Made by a program: the position numbers and the translations under genes. From contig JACPTQ010000012.1 in the NCBI GenBank assembly GCA_016192705.1, positions 27,076 to 91,075 on the forward strand: DNA of 64,000 nucleotides, in the 5' to 3' direction. Shown here piece by piece: positions 37,119 through 47,800 of the stretch. Source of the DNA: Deltaproteobacteria bacterium (GTDB lineage: Bacteria > Myxococcota > JACPTQ01). Below the pieces are notes generated by a model. The model did no database searches, had not been told where the DNA came from, and saw only the letters and a list, made by a program, of their open reading frames with translations. Within the stretch, counting starts at the first letter, position 1. Every line of letters starts with the position of its first letter.

Positions 37119-37145
37119 GTTAACAGCCGACAGTCTACAGTTAAG
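37119..37145. repeat. Short intergenic sequence resembling a dispersed repeat
   Basis: GTTAACAGCCGACAGTCTACAGTTAA sits in the 24-bp gap between the convergent OmpA and kinase genes and is mirror-like with ends GTTAA/TTAAG. It resembles CAGTCGACAGTCTACAG-type dispersed repeats but is too short to be sure; part may be a terminator. Confidence 0.25.
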
Positions 37146-38895
37146 AATTCGGTTCGGTTAAAGGTCGTACGGGAAGGCGCACCGTGAATGTCGCGCCGGC
37201 GCCTTGGTCGCTCGTGACGGTCAATGTGCCGCTGTGTGATTCGACGATTCTACGTGCGATGTAAAGGCCAAGCCCCAATCCACCAAAGTGCTTTGGCGAG
37301 ACAGCCCGCTCAAAGAGTTCGAACACGCGATCGTGCTCGGCAGGACGAATGCCGATCCCGCGGTCGCTCACTTTGAATTCAGCCACACCATCGTCTTGCG
37401 TTGCGGATATCTGGATGGGTTTCCCGGCGCCAAACTTTAGCGCGTTCGAAAGCAGATTCGTGACGACCTGGTCGATTCGCGACCGGTCCCAGTTCCCAAC
37501 GACAGCGTCACGGAGCTCGAGGTGTATGGGAGAACCCGCCGCGACGGAGTCTTCGCTCAGGCGACCCACGATTTCACGGATCAGGTCTCCGAGATCAAGT
37601 TCACCGCGATCGAGAACGAGATTGTCGGAGCCCATTCTCGAGACGTCGAGAAGCGTGTCGACGAGTTGATCGAGACGCCGCGTTTGACGCCCCGCTGTTT
37701 CGGCCAAGCGATGAAGGATTTCGCGCGGAACGTCGGCGCGATCCGCAGCTTGGGTGGTTCGCGCAATATTTTGAACCGCGAGCTGAAGCGATGTGATCGG
37801 CGTGCGGAGTTCATGTGATGCGATCGAAAGGAATTCATCGCGAACGCGGATGGCATCGCGTGCGTCGGCGAGGAGGCGCGCGTTGTCGAGACAAAGTGCG
37901 GCGCGATGCGCGAGGTTTTCGACGAGATTCACGTCCGCTCCTGAAAAGGATCGGTTGCCATCCGATGAGACAAGGCCGATCGCGCCGAGCGCGTTCCCGC
38001 GCGCGACAAGAGGGACGGCGATGAATGCGCGCATTCCGAGCGCTCGGACAATCCGCAGGAGTTCGGGGTTGCGCACACCGGCGACCGACCATTCGCCTTG
38101 CTGAGGTGTGAGTTTCTCGTCCGTAACATCGTTGGCCACGACGGTCTGGCCCGACCGAAGCGCGAGAGCGACGCCGCTCGGCGCTTCAGGGTCGGGCGTG
38201 AATCGGCAAATTGCCTCGGCGAGGGGCGCCTTTTTCGCATCGGCCGCGGCGGCAAACACGCGAAACGATTGGTTGGGGCACCGCACGACGGCGACGGCCC
38301 AATCCGCGAGATACGGGACGACAAGCGACGGAAGCGCCGCGACGGCTTCATAAAAGTCGGCGAAGCCGCCCAAGCGATGGACCACCTCCGCGAGGAAACT
38401 ATCGTTGCGGTGATTCTCTTCGAGCGCAGCGCGCACCCGCTCTTGTTCGGCCTCAATCTGCTTTTGGTGCGTGAGGTCCGAAATTGCTGTGACCCGCAGT
38501 CGTCGTCCTTCGACTTGGATCATTTTGCCTCGGACCATCGCGGTAAACGTGGAGCCATCTTTTCGAACGCCGCGCGCTTCATACGGCTCTTCGCTCCCCG
38601 AAATAATGTGCGACTTGACGATCTCGCGAGACTCAGGCGCCGCAAAATCGGTTGCCAACATTCCGATAACCTCGGCCGGTTTGTAGCCAAACATGTCCGC
38701 CAACGCGTGGTTTGCAAACAGAATCCGCCCCTCATCGGTTATGGTGACAGCCTCAAACGCGGCTTCAGAAAGCGCATGAAACCCGAGCTCGCTTTTTCCG
38801 ATATCCGACGGGTCCGCGCGAAGCTCAATTGCCGACGGTGTCTTAGTCCGCTCGCTCGCCAGGCGGCTCGAATCGTGTTCGCCAAAATCTGCCAT
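37141..38895 (-). CDS. PAS-GAF sensor histidine kinase
   Basis: About 584 residues starting at MADFGEHDSS (38895); the open frame extends 34 codons further but would overlap the divergent transporter start. Order: PAS domain (~45-165; LFANHALADMFGYKPAEVIGML), GAF domain (~185-345), HisKA with SHELRTPITSLQLAVQNI (phospho-acceptor His), then HATPase with N-box NLLSNALKFGAG, G1 DRGIGIRP, F-box and G2 GGLGLGLYIARRI. No membrane segment, so it senses in the cytoplasm. No response regulator adjoins it, so the partner is elsewhere. Confidence 0.92.
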   Translation of the reverse strand: MADFGEHDSSRLASERTKTPSAIELRADPSDIGKSELGFHALSEAAFEAVTITDEGRILFANHALADMFGYKPAEVIGMLATDFAAPESREIVKSHIISGSEEPYEARGVRKDGSTFTAMVRGKMIQVEGRRLRVTAISDLTHQKQIEAEQERVRAALEENHRNDSFLAEVVHRLGGFADFYEAVAALPSLVVPYLADWAVAVVRCPNQSFRVFAAAADAKKAPLAEAICRFTPDPEAPSGVALALRSGQTVVANDVTDEKLTPQQGEWSVAGVRNPELLRIVRALGMRAFIAVPLVARGNALGAIGLVSSDGNRSFSGADVNLVENLAHRAALCLDNARLLADARDAIRVRDEFLSIASHELRTPITSLQLAVQNIARTTQAADRADVPREILHRLAETAGRQTRRLDQLVDTLLDVSRMGSDNLVLDRGELDLGDLIREIVGRLSEDSVAAGSPIHLELRDAVVGNWDRSRIDQVVTNLLSNALKFGAGKPIQISATQDDGVAEFKVSDRGIGIRPAEHDRVFELFERAVSPKHFGGLGLGLYIARRIVESHSGTLTVTSDQGAGATFTVRLPVRPLTEPNS

Positions 38896-38991
38896 TAGAA
38901 AAAAAGTATACGCCTTCGTCGTCTCAAAACCCACCGAAGAGCGAAAATCACGCACTTTTTTGAGAGCCGGCGGTGGTATGTTCAGCAGCCG

Positions 38992-40413
38992 ATGCAAGAC
39001 GGGGCTTTCGAGGGGCGCGAAACCGTTCTCGCGCGTATTGCGCTTCGATTCACGTCATGGACCGAGCGCTGGATTCCAGACGCGTTCGTTTTTGCGCTGA
39101 TCGCGACGGTCATCGTCTTTGCGCTCGGGCTCGCCGTGGTTGGGGCGTCGCCCAGAACGATGGTGTCGAGTTGGGGGAAGGGCTTTTGGGAGCTCATCCC
39201 GTTCACCATGCAGATGGCTCTCATTATCATCACAGGGTACGTCCTCGCGACAGCGCGCCCTGTTTATCGCCTCATCGCGCGCCTCGCGCGTATTCCGCGA
39301 ACGCCGCGCGCCGCGACGCTTCTCGTTGCGGTTTTTGCGATGGTGACCTCGTGGCTCAACTGGGGCTTCTCGCTCATCTTCTCGGCGTTTCTCGCGCGTG
39401 AGGTTGCGCGGCGACGCCCCGACGCCGATTACCGCGCGCTCGCCGCGTCGAGCTTTCTCGGGCTCGGGTCGATCTGGGCGCAGGGTCTCTCAGGTTCCGC
39501 GGCGCTCCAAATGTGCACGCCGGGTGCGCTTCAGCCGTCCATCCGCGCGGTCGTGGCGCACGGCGGACTTGTCGAGGGCGGAATCATCCCGCTTCGTCAC
39601 ACCATTTTCTTGTGGCAGAGCCTCCTTTCGGTCGCCGTTGAGATCGTTCTCGTTGCCATTCTTGTTTGGTTTTTTACGCCAACGCGTGCGAGAGCGGGAA
39701 CGGTTGCGGTTCCGGATGCGGGAGCGGGTGCGGGAGTGCCTGAGATCGATCGCCCGCGCACGCCGGGTGAGTGGCTCGAGCACAGCCCCATTCTCAATCT
39801 CTTGGTGGTTGCGCTCGGAGGCGCTTACCTCGTCGACCACTTTGTTTCGGCGCCCGACGCCCTCGGCGCGCTCACGCTCAACACACTCATCCTCGTTTTC
39901 TTGACGCTTGGGTTTCTCTTGCACTGGACTCCAGCCCGACTCATGCGCGCCGTTCGCGATGCGACCCCGGCGACGTGGGGCGTCATCCTGCAGTTTCCGT
40001 TTTACGCGGGAATCGCCGGTATGATCACCTACACGGGGCTCAACGAACGAATCGCCAACTTCTTCGTTCGCATCTCCACACCCGAAACATATCCTCCGCT
40101 CATCTCACTCTACTCGACCGTCCTCGGCGTCTTCGTTCCGTCGGGCGGCTCAAAGTGGGTCATCGAAGCGCCCTACGTCATGCAAGCGGCGCACGACTTA
40201 AAAGTCCATTTGGGTTGGATGGTCGCGGTCTACGATTTGGGTGAGGCGCTCGCAAATCTTGTGCAACCGTTTTGGATGCTTCCGACGCTCGCGATCCTTG
40301 GGCTCAAAGCGCGCGATGTCATGGGCTTCACGTTCGTCGTTTTCTTGGCGCTCATGCCCGTCGTGCTCGTTCTCGTTTGGTTGCTCGGGATGACGCTTCC
40401 GTATCCTCTTTGA
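38992..40413 (+). CDS. atoE: Short-chain fatty acid transporter (AtoE family)
   Basis: A 473-residue membrane protein with about 12 hydrophobic segments. The opening TERWIPDAFVFALIATVIVF, the loop SSWGKGFWELIPFTMQMALI, VTSWLNWGFSLIFSAFLAREV and FVPSGGSKWVIEAPY match AtoE, a transporter of acetoacetate and other short-chain fatty acids. A cytoplasmic loop holds PDAGAGAGVPE, encoded by the same hexamer tract as in macA and tolC. The acyl-CoA dehydrogenase elsewhere in the window fits fatty-acid use, though the genes are not linked. Divergent from the kinase gene. Confidence 0.93.
   Translation: MQDGAFEGRETVLARIALRFTSWTERWIPDAFVFALIATVIVFALGLAVVGASPRTMVSSWGKGFWELIPFTMQMALIIITGYVLATARPVYRLIARLARIPRTPRAATLLVAVFAMVTSWLNWGFSLIFSAFLAREVARRRPDADYRALAASSFLGLGSIWAQGLSGSAALQMCTPGALQPSIRAVVAHGGLVEGGIIPLRHTIFLWQSLLSVAVEIVLVAILVWFFTPTRARAGTVAVPDAGAGAGVPEIDRPRTPGEWLEHSPILNLLVVALGGAYLVDHFVSAPDALGALTLNTLILVFLTLGFLLHWTPARLMRAVRDATPATWGVILQFPFYAGIAGMITYTGLNERIANFFVRISTPETYPPLISLYSTVLGVFVPSGGSKWVIEAPYVMQAAHDLKVHLGWMVAVYDLGEALANLVQPFWMLPTLAILGLKARDVMGFTFVVFLALMPVVLVLVWLLGMTLPYPL
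39688..39740 (+). repeat. GCGGGN hexamer tract in atoE loop
   Basis: GCGGGA/ACGGTT/GCGGTT/GCGGGA/GCGGGT-like hexamers encode AGTVAVPDAGAGAG between membrane segments; similar in type to the macA and tolC tracts. Confidence 0.55.
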
Positions 40414-40437
40414 AAACGGAGGCGGTTGTGGGACTTT

Positions 40438-40511
40438 GACGCAAAGGCGCGGAGACGCAAAGGCATGAGATTTCTGTCTTTGCGTCTTTGCTGCTTTGCG
40501 CCTTGGCGTTG
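40438..40511. repeat. Imperfect palindromic dispersed repeat (GACGCAAAGGCGC type)
   Basis: A left arm (40438-40463: GACGCAAAGGCGCGGAGACG, then CAAAGG) pairs with a right arm (40477-40511: TCTTTGCGTCTTTGC, CTTTGCGCCTTGGCGTTG) around a short loop. GACGCAAAGGCGCAAAG-type inverted repeats are a family I know as scattered through many unrelated bacterial genomes between convergent genes. Here it lies between atoE and the convergent methyltransferase and may also end transcription. Confidence 0.75.
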
Positions 40512-40539
40512 AATTCTTGTGCGGATGCGGAAGCGAAAA

Positions 40540-41547
40540 TTAGCGCGCGTAGATGAGCGTCGCGGGTCCAGGCGTGCGCTCGACGTTCACCTCGCGGAAA
40601 CCTGCTTCGTTCAACCACGTGTGGTAGTCGGCATCGCGGTACGTTGTACCGTCGTTCGTTTGGATAAGCATGTTGCTCGCGAACAGAAGCGCGAACGGCA
40701 TCCCCGCGCGATCGTTGTCGACCACAAAGTCATTGATGACGAGCGTCCCACCCGCCTTGAGGGCCTGGCGCGCCTTCTTGAAATTACTCACATTCGTTGC
40801 GGCGGCGTACATATGAGCGATATGCGAATAGACAACGTAGTCGTATTTCGCCGTGCCCCAGTCGTCCTTCGTTAAATCGCCGTCGATCGTCGTGAAGCGA
40901 TCGCCGACGCCCCAGCCGCCAACGAACCCCTTCGCAACTTCATTGACGTTGCTCCAATCGAGCTGAGTCGCCTGCGCCTTTGGATTCGCCGCGAGCCATA
41001 CCGCCGAGTAAACGCCCGACCCGCCGCCGACGTCGAGCCACGAGCAGGCGCCCGCTTTCGCAATGCCAAGGCGTTGCGCAGCCGCTTGCGCGATCGGCAC
41101 GGAGAGCGGCGCAATCGCCGTTACAAGCTCCGCCCAGAAGGGGTGGTTCGCCGTGTCGGTGTTGAACTCGCAAATCGGCTGCCCCGTCTTCACGGCGTCC
41201 GGGTATTTCGCCCAGTCGGCGAACGAACCGACCGCACTCTTAACGATGTTTCCGAGGTAGGTCGGTTTGCCGGCGACGAGATACGTCGATGCCTCGGCTG
41301 TGTTTTCGTACTTGCCGCTCTTCACCGTTAAAAGGCCGAGCCCCGTTAGGCCGTCGAGAAGCGCCTGCGCGCCACGCGGTGCGAGGCCCGTCTTATTCGT
41401 GATCTCGTCGCACGTCCAAGCGCCTCCCTCAATTGCCCGAAAAACGTTGTGGGTTGTTGCCGCGCTGAGGATGGCGGTCGCCCAACTGCCGGTGAAGTAC
41501 TGCATGATGCGTTCTGGGGTTGGGTTTTGATTTTGGTTTTGATCCAT
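40540..41547 (-). CDS. SAM-dependent O-methyltransferase (acetylserotonin/hydroxyneurosporene type)
   Basis: About 335 residues. The start at 41547 is set by GGAGGAGG (41554-41561) seven bases upstream. The N-terminal winged-helix dimerisation domain (~15-95; TCDEITNKTGLAPRGAQALLDGL) precedes the Rossmann-like catalytic domain with SWLDVGGGSGVYSAVWLAAN, a GDLTKDDW-type acidic motif, KAGGTLVINDFVVD and LNEAGFREVNVERT. The family methylates hydroxyls on small aromatic or isoprenoid molecules. The usual catalytic His may be in YSHIAHM. Substrate unknown. Confidence 0.9.
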   Translation of the reverse strand: MDQNQNQNPTPERIMQYFTGSWATAILSAATTHNVFRAIEGGAWTCDEITNKTGLAPRGAQALLDGLTGLGLLTVKSGKYENTAEASTYLVAGKPTYLGNIVKSAVGSFADWAKYPDAVKTGQPICEFNTDTANHPFWAELVTAIAPLSVPIAQAAAQRLGIAKAGACSWLDVGGGSGVYSAVWLAANPKAQATQLDWSNVNEVAKGFVGGWGVGDRFTTIDGDLTKDDWGTAKYDYVVYSHIAHMYAAATNVSNFKKARQALKAGGTLVINDFVVDNDRAGMPFALLFASNMLIQTNDGTTYRDADYHTWLNEAGFREVNVERTPGPATLIYAR

Positions 41548-41888
41548 AGAGAGCCTCCTCCACACAATTGTGCGGATGAATGTGCCTTGGTGATTCAAGG
41601 CGGTCTACTTTACGGAGCCCCCACCTTTCCGTGAGGCTCACGAGACGTACCATGGGACAGCTTCAACCGGAAGGAGAAAGATGGATTGCGCCCTGGCTGT
41701 TCTTGGTGCGTTGAGGTGTAACAAAATGAATCACGTCGTTGGTGTGCGGTTGCCCTACATCGGCGACTAGAAATTGGGGATCGCGTCGCTACAATGAAAG
41801 TGGGAGTGGAGGAGGGAGGGGAGGAATCGGGGTCGAGCCTTTCGCCCCCGAGAGCGCGGCTCCTCCGCTTGTGAAGGAAGGCGGATCG
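41548..41888. promoter_or_regulatory. Divergent promoter region of methyltransferase and giant-protein gene
   Basis: The 341 bp hold a G-rich purine run (41806-41832), a TACAAT that could be a -10 box at 41790-41795 without a good -35, and AAGGAAGG (41874-41881) seven bases before the ATG at 41889. The open reading frame continues upstream to 41739 but that start (TTG) has no ribosome-binding site. No small gene seen. Confidence 0.35.
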
Positions 41889-44800
41889 ATGGAGAGCGAA
41901 CTCTTGCGCGCGGTTCGGCGCTTCGCGGGGGATGTTGCTCGATGGCTTCCACTCTTGGGAGCCGCCGCCGTGGTGCCTCTCGCGGCACTCGAGACCGGCA
42001 TTCCGCATCGCACACAAAAAAGCGTGACCGATAGATCGGACCGCATCGAGAAGGCGACGCGATCGGATCTTTCAGCGGCGCTCAATCACCCGGTGTTCGG
42101 TGTTCGTCGTAGAGCGGCGGCTGACGCGGTGTCGGTGACACTCGATGCGAAGGAGAATGCATTCCTTATCGGGGATTCCGCGTCGACAAAGGGCGAGGCG
42201 ACGTTGCTCGAGGCGCGGCTCGATCGCAGCACGGGAACCGTCTTTATTAAGCGTCGCGACAAGATGGGCGGCATCACGATGCGTCCGGTTGCTGGCGTTG
42301 TTCCGAGTGGGCCGGCAACGCTTCGCGAAGGGTCGATTGTTTATCCGGTCGCCGACGATCTCGCCGTCATCGCGACACCTAGTAAGAACGGACTCAAGGA
42401 AGACATCGTTCTCGCGGCGCCGCGGGGCGACGAGGTGGCGTTCGAATGGGCGCTCACGATTCCCGATGGCATGGAAGCGCGGCTTCTGCACGGACGCGTG
42501 AACATCTACGGCCCCTCGAGCTTGCTTTCGAGCGACATCCAGATCGGCGACGAGAAGAGCCGCTTACTTATCGAGAAGGCGCGTCGGAACGCGAAAAAAA
42601 CGGAAATCGTTTACAGCTTGCCGGCGCCAGTTGTTTTCGATGCGAGTGGGAAACTCGTGCCGGGCCACGCCGCGTTTGAACTTGCGGGGCAGCGCCTTAT
42701 CGTGCGCGCGCGGGGCCTCGCGACGCTCGCGTACCCGATTTCGATCGACCCGTCGGTTACGGTCACATCGACGGCCGATTTCGCGTTTGGAGGCAACGCC
42801 GAATACGGTGTCGACGTTACTCCCGGAAATACCGCGAGCCCCGATGCCAAAATCACGCGGCAGCCGATCGTGCGCGGCACCGAGCCGTGGGTGCAGACGA
42901 CATCGTTTACGAATGGGCGCTATGGACACGCGACCGTCGCGTACAACGGGTATCTCTACGTCATTGGCGGCCGCGCCAGTTCAGGGTCAACCTACTACGC
43001 TGATATCCAATACGCGCCCATACAGGCTGACGGCACCGTCGGCGCCTTCGCCACGAATGCTGCGTCGCTTCCAACCCCGCTGGTTCACCACGCCGCCGTC
43101 GTCTATCACGGGCACCTTTACATCATTGGCGGGACGGATGGTGTTGGCGGTTACCCGACGTCGGTTTCGAAGGCCGCGATCGCATCGAACGGAAGCGTCG
43201 GGAGCTTTACGGTTGCGGGGACTCTGCCTGTAACGCGATATGCCGCGACAGCGGTTGCGCAGACTGGCTTTCTTTACGTGCTGGGCGGCTCCAACTCGAA
43301 CGCCGTTTACGTCGCGTCCATAAACGCGGATGGAACGCTCGGTGCATTTTCGACGACCGTTGCGTTCACGAGCGCTCGCCAAGAGCATGCCAGCGTCGTC
43401 TATAACGGCTATGTTTATGTTATCGGTGGCTACAATTCGTCGACGGACACGCTTTACAGTTCCATCCAGTACGCGGCCATTCGATCGGACGGGACGCTTT
43501 CAACCTGGACGACCAGCGCATCGACTCTTCCGACTGCGCGTCGCGCCGTGACCGCAGGGGTCTACGGTGGCCACCTTTACGTGACGGGGGGCTCCGATGC
43601 GGTGGGTTACAAGTCGGATGTTCTCGTGGGCGCTCTGGGCGCAAACGGATCGGTCGGATCGTTTTCGCCGTCGGTGAATGCTCTGACCGGAAACCGAGCG
43701 TGGCACGCGGGCGCGGTCTGGAATGGCTACCTCTACGTGACCGGTGATTATATCACCGCGGGATCGAGCAACAGCGTCCTCGTCGCGCGCGTCGCCGCAA
43801 AGCCGAACCTCGGCACATGGTCAACGTCGTCACTCATTGACACCGGTCGCACGGGGCTTGCCGCGGTCGCGTACGGTGGCTGGCTATACGCGATCGGCGG
43901 TTGCCGTGGCGGCACCTGTTACAGCGATGTTCAGAAGGCGAAGATTAACGGCGACGGCACACTCGGCACGTTCGCGGCAACGACTTCGTTCAGCGGCGTG
44001 CGTGATTACCATAGGGCCGTCGCGCACAACGGCTATATGTACGTCCTCGGCGGCCTCCTGAACGGCAGCACGGCCACTCCGCAGAGCGATGTCCAGATGG
44101 CGCCGATCGACCCAGACGGAAATCTGGGCAATTTCACGGGCACGACCGGCTTCACGACCGCACGCTGGGGGCACGCATCCGTCGTCGCGAACGGCTACAT
44201 CTATGTGATCGGCGGCGAAGTGGGTGGCGTCTCGGTGGCCGATGTTCAGTACGCGGCGCTGAGCACGGTGGATGGCAGCGTTGGCTTGTGGTCGTCGACG
44301 AATTCGATGAACACGGTGCGTCGAAGTCACGGGGCGGTCGTCGCGAACGGATACCTTTACGTGACCGGCGGCTATGGCGCGGCCGGGCTCACGTCGGTCG
44401 AGTCGACGACGCTCAATTCAAATGGCACCGTGGGCGCTTGGGCCGCGACAACTTCAATGCTCACCGCCCGACGGGCGCACATCAGCTTCGCACACAATGG
44501 ATATCTCTACGCGGTCGGCGGGTATAACAGCGGCGCGCTTTCGAGCGTGACTTACGCGCCCCTTCTTCCCAACGGCGCCGTCGGCCCATGGACCACGAAT
44601 GGCACCGCGATGTTGAATCCGCGTTACTACTTCGGTGGCGTCGCGTACAACGGGTACGCGTATGTCGTCAGCGGGCAAGACACCATCAGTTATTACGACG
44701 ATGTGCTGTTCGCAGAAATCCCGTCGCGTACGCAGAACGGCTCGCTGGGCGCGTGGTTCACGTCGTCGGGGTCGTTCACGACCGCGCGAAGAAATCACTG

Positions 44801-47800
44801 CGCGGTCGCGTACAAGGGGACCGTTTACGTTGCGGGCGGACAAGACTCGAGCGGCGCGTCGCTGAACGATGTTTACTATGGAAATATAAATGGTTCGACC
44901 GGCGATATCGCCGCCTGGACTTCAGCCGGAACTTTTTCGGTGACGGCGCGAATGCTCCATTCGTGCGTTGCGGTGAACGGTTACTTCTACGTGATGGGTG
45001 GTTACCAAAGCGGCACGCAGACAACTTCTATCGTAAAAGCAGCGATCAACGCGGACGGGTCGCTTGGAGCGTTCGGGGCCGCGAATATCGGACTTGCCAC
45101 TGCGCGCAACAGCTTCGCGGTCGCAACGCGCGGCAACCACGTTTACGTTCTCGGCGGATATGCGGGCGTCACGCGTTACAACGACGTTCGCTACACGACC
45201 ATCGATAGCCTTGGCAACCTCGCCGCTTGGACGTTGACGACCGCTTTCCCGCACGCGCGCAGTCTCCACCAGGCGGTTGCGTACGGCGACAAACTTTACG
45301 TCATGGGCGGTGGCACGATGTCCGAAGGCTTGAACAACGTCCACGTCGCGACGATCACGACGACGGGCGCGCTTGGCGCCTACTGGACCGAAACGACTGC
45401 CTTCCCGACGGAGCGAATCCAATTCATGGCGGCCGCGCACAACGGCCAGATGTACGTTTACGGTGGCAACGCTTTCATCTCAGGCAATTACACCGATGTT
45501 CAGGTTGCGCCGATCACCCCGGATGGAACACTCGGGGCGTGGAGTCAAACAAGTTCATTTACGGTTGTTCGACGCGAGGGAGCCGCCGCCTTTACGAACG
45601 GGTTTCTGTACGCGACGGGAGGACGAAACGGCGCCGTTTACCACGCCAACGCCGATTACGCTTACGTCAAATCTCCGAACCTCGTTGGAGGTTGGACGAA
45701 CAACGCCTCTTCACTTACGACAGCGGTCCGCGGCAACGCCCTCGTTGGGTACAACGGATACCTTTATTCGACGGGCGGCTGGACCGGAGCCGTGTACCAG
45801 TCATCCGTTGACCGGGCGACGGCCAACACGAACGGTAGCGTCGGTGCCTTTGCGCTGGTCAACAACTTCGCGACGACTCGCGCTTACCACGGCGCGGTCG
45901 CCCATAACGGATATATGTATGTCGTCGGCGGCTCTTCCTCCGGCATATCCACGACGGGCGTTGAGTACGCTTCGATCGGCGCGGCCGGCGCGCTCGGTGT
46001 TTGGGGTTCGACGAGTTCGCTGCCAACGGCCCGGCACTACATCAGCCCCGTTGTTTACAATGGGTACATATATGTTGTTGGCGGCTTTAATTCGGGTGGG
46101 GTTTACTACAGCAACGTCCTTTACGCGCCCATCCTTGCGACCGGAGCCATTGGGGGGTGGTTCACCAGCGCGACGACGTTTACCACGGCGCGTCGGGCCG
46201 CGGCGGTGTTCGCGAACAACGGTTATCTTTACGTTGCGGGTGGCGATGTCGCGGGCAGTGGCCTCGTATACGACGTTCAGTTCGCGCCCATTCAAGCGGA
46301 CGGCTCGCCCGGCACCTGGAGCTACACGACCGCACTCCCGAGGCCTGTGTCGCGTGGCTATGCGGTCACGTCGAACGGCGTCGTGACGTTGGTCGCTGGT
46401 TCCGATGGAACAGGCATCACGGGCTCGGTGATGACCGCGCCCTTCCTTGCGTCGGGTCATCTCGGCGCGTGGACGTCATCACCAAACTTGAACAACGTTC
46501 GCGACACCGGGGGGACAACGATTTTCAATGGGACCATCTACGCTGCTGGCGGGTTTAATGGCGGGTACATGAGCTCGGTTGAATACGCGTCGTCCGGAGC
46601 CCCCGCGTCGTCCGGGGCTTATTCACGTGTTGCCGACACGGGCGCGCAGATGTCGCTTTCGAACATTCTCGTGAACGGGGGTGCGCAGGCCGGCAATGTT
46701 CGTCTTGCGTATAAGGTCACGGCACTTACGGGTGGAGCGTTTGGAAGCTGGGTCGACAAGGGGAACGTTACGCTGGGAACGGCGGCCACGCTCGGCGATG
46801 CCACACGGTACGCGCAGTTCATGTTCCGCCTCGATGACACAGAGACCTCAACGGTTAATGGTGAGGCCGACTTTTTTTCGCTTGAGCGCGATGTAACAGA
46901 CTACGCCGTTACCTATAACGCACTTGATTGTGGTTCGCCGCTTGGCGGCGCGTCGGTTCGAACTTTTTACGTTCACACCGGTGGAACGGACGACTGTCCG
47001 TGCAATTACGCTAATGCGGGAACGCTCGCCGTGCCGTTCAAGTCGGTGACGAAAGCGGCCACGTGCCTCAACGACGCAACGACGACGAGTCTCGGATCGA
47101 CGGCGCACGTCTCACCAGGTAACTACGCGGCAACCGCGACGGTCAATTTGACGAGGGTCGCGACCGGCGCGAATCCGATCTCGCTTCTCGGCGACCCGAC
47201 ATGCACGACGACAGCCGGAATAGCGGGCGGCTGTACCGCGGGCGACGTCAATCTTCTGGAGCCCCCCGATCCCGTTGGACCAACCACCGTTTCCACGGTT
47301 GAATTTACGGGCGCGAAGTACAACCGCGTCGCGGGATTCCGCGTGAAAGTGAACGCCACATTGGCCGAAGCCGCTGGGATTCGGCTCACATCGTCATCAA
47401 CGAACAACACGATCGAAAACAACACGATCGTCAGCGCCGCGAGTGGAAACATGAAGTTCGGGATCGATCTCGATTCATCGGCGATCAACAACAACGTCAT
47501 CCGCGACAACACGGTGAGCACGTCGACGACGAAGACGAGCGCCTCTTCCCCTGATATGGCGATTCGCGTCAGCGGAGACTCGAACTTGGTCGACGGCAAC
47601 ATCGTCACGCCGACCGGATATACGCGTGGAATCGACGTGACCGGCAGCACGAACACCGTGTCACAAAACACAATTACCTTTTCAGGAGAGGGGAGCTACG
47701 CGATCCAGGTCTACGATGGGGACAACAACATTTTGTCGGACAATATCATTGACGAATCGGCGAAACCCACTTCGCCGGGCGCAATCGCTGTCAAGGGCAA

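Noticed and set aside
41739..41888. Extended N-terminus of the giant protein
   Set aside because: Begins at a TTG without a ribosome-binding site; the ATG at 41889 has AAGGAAGG at proper distance.
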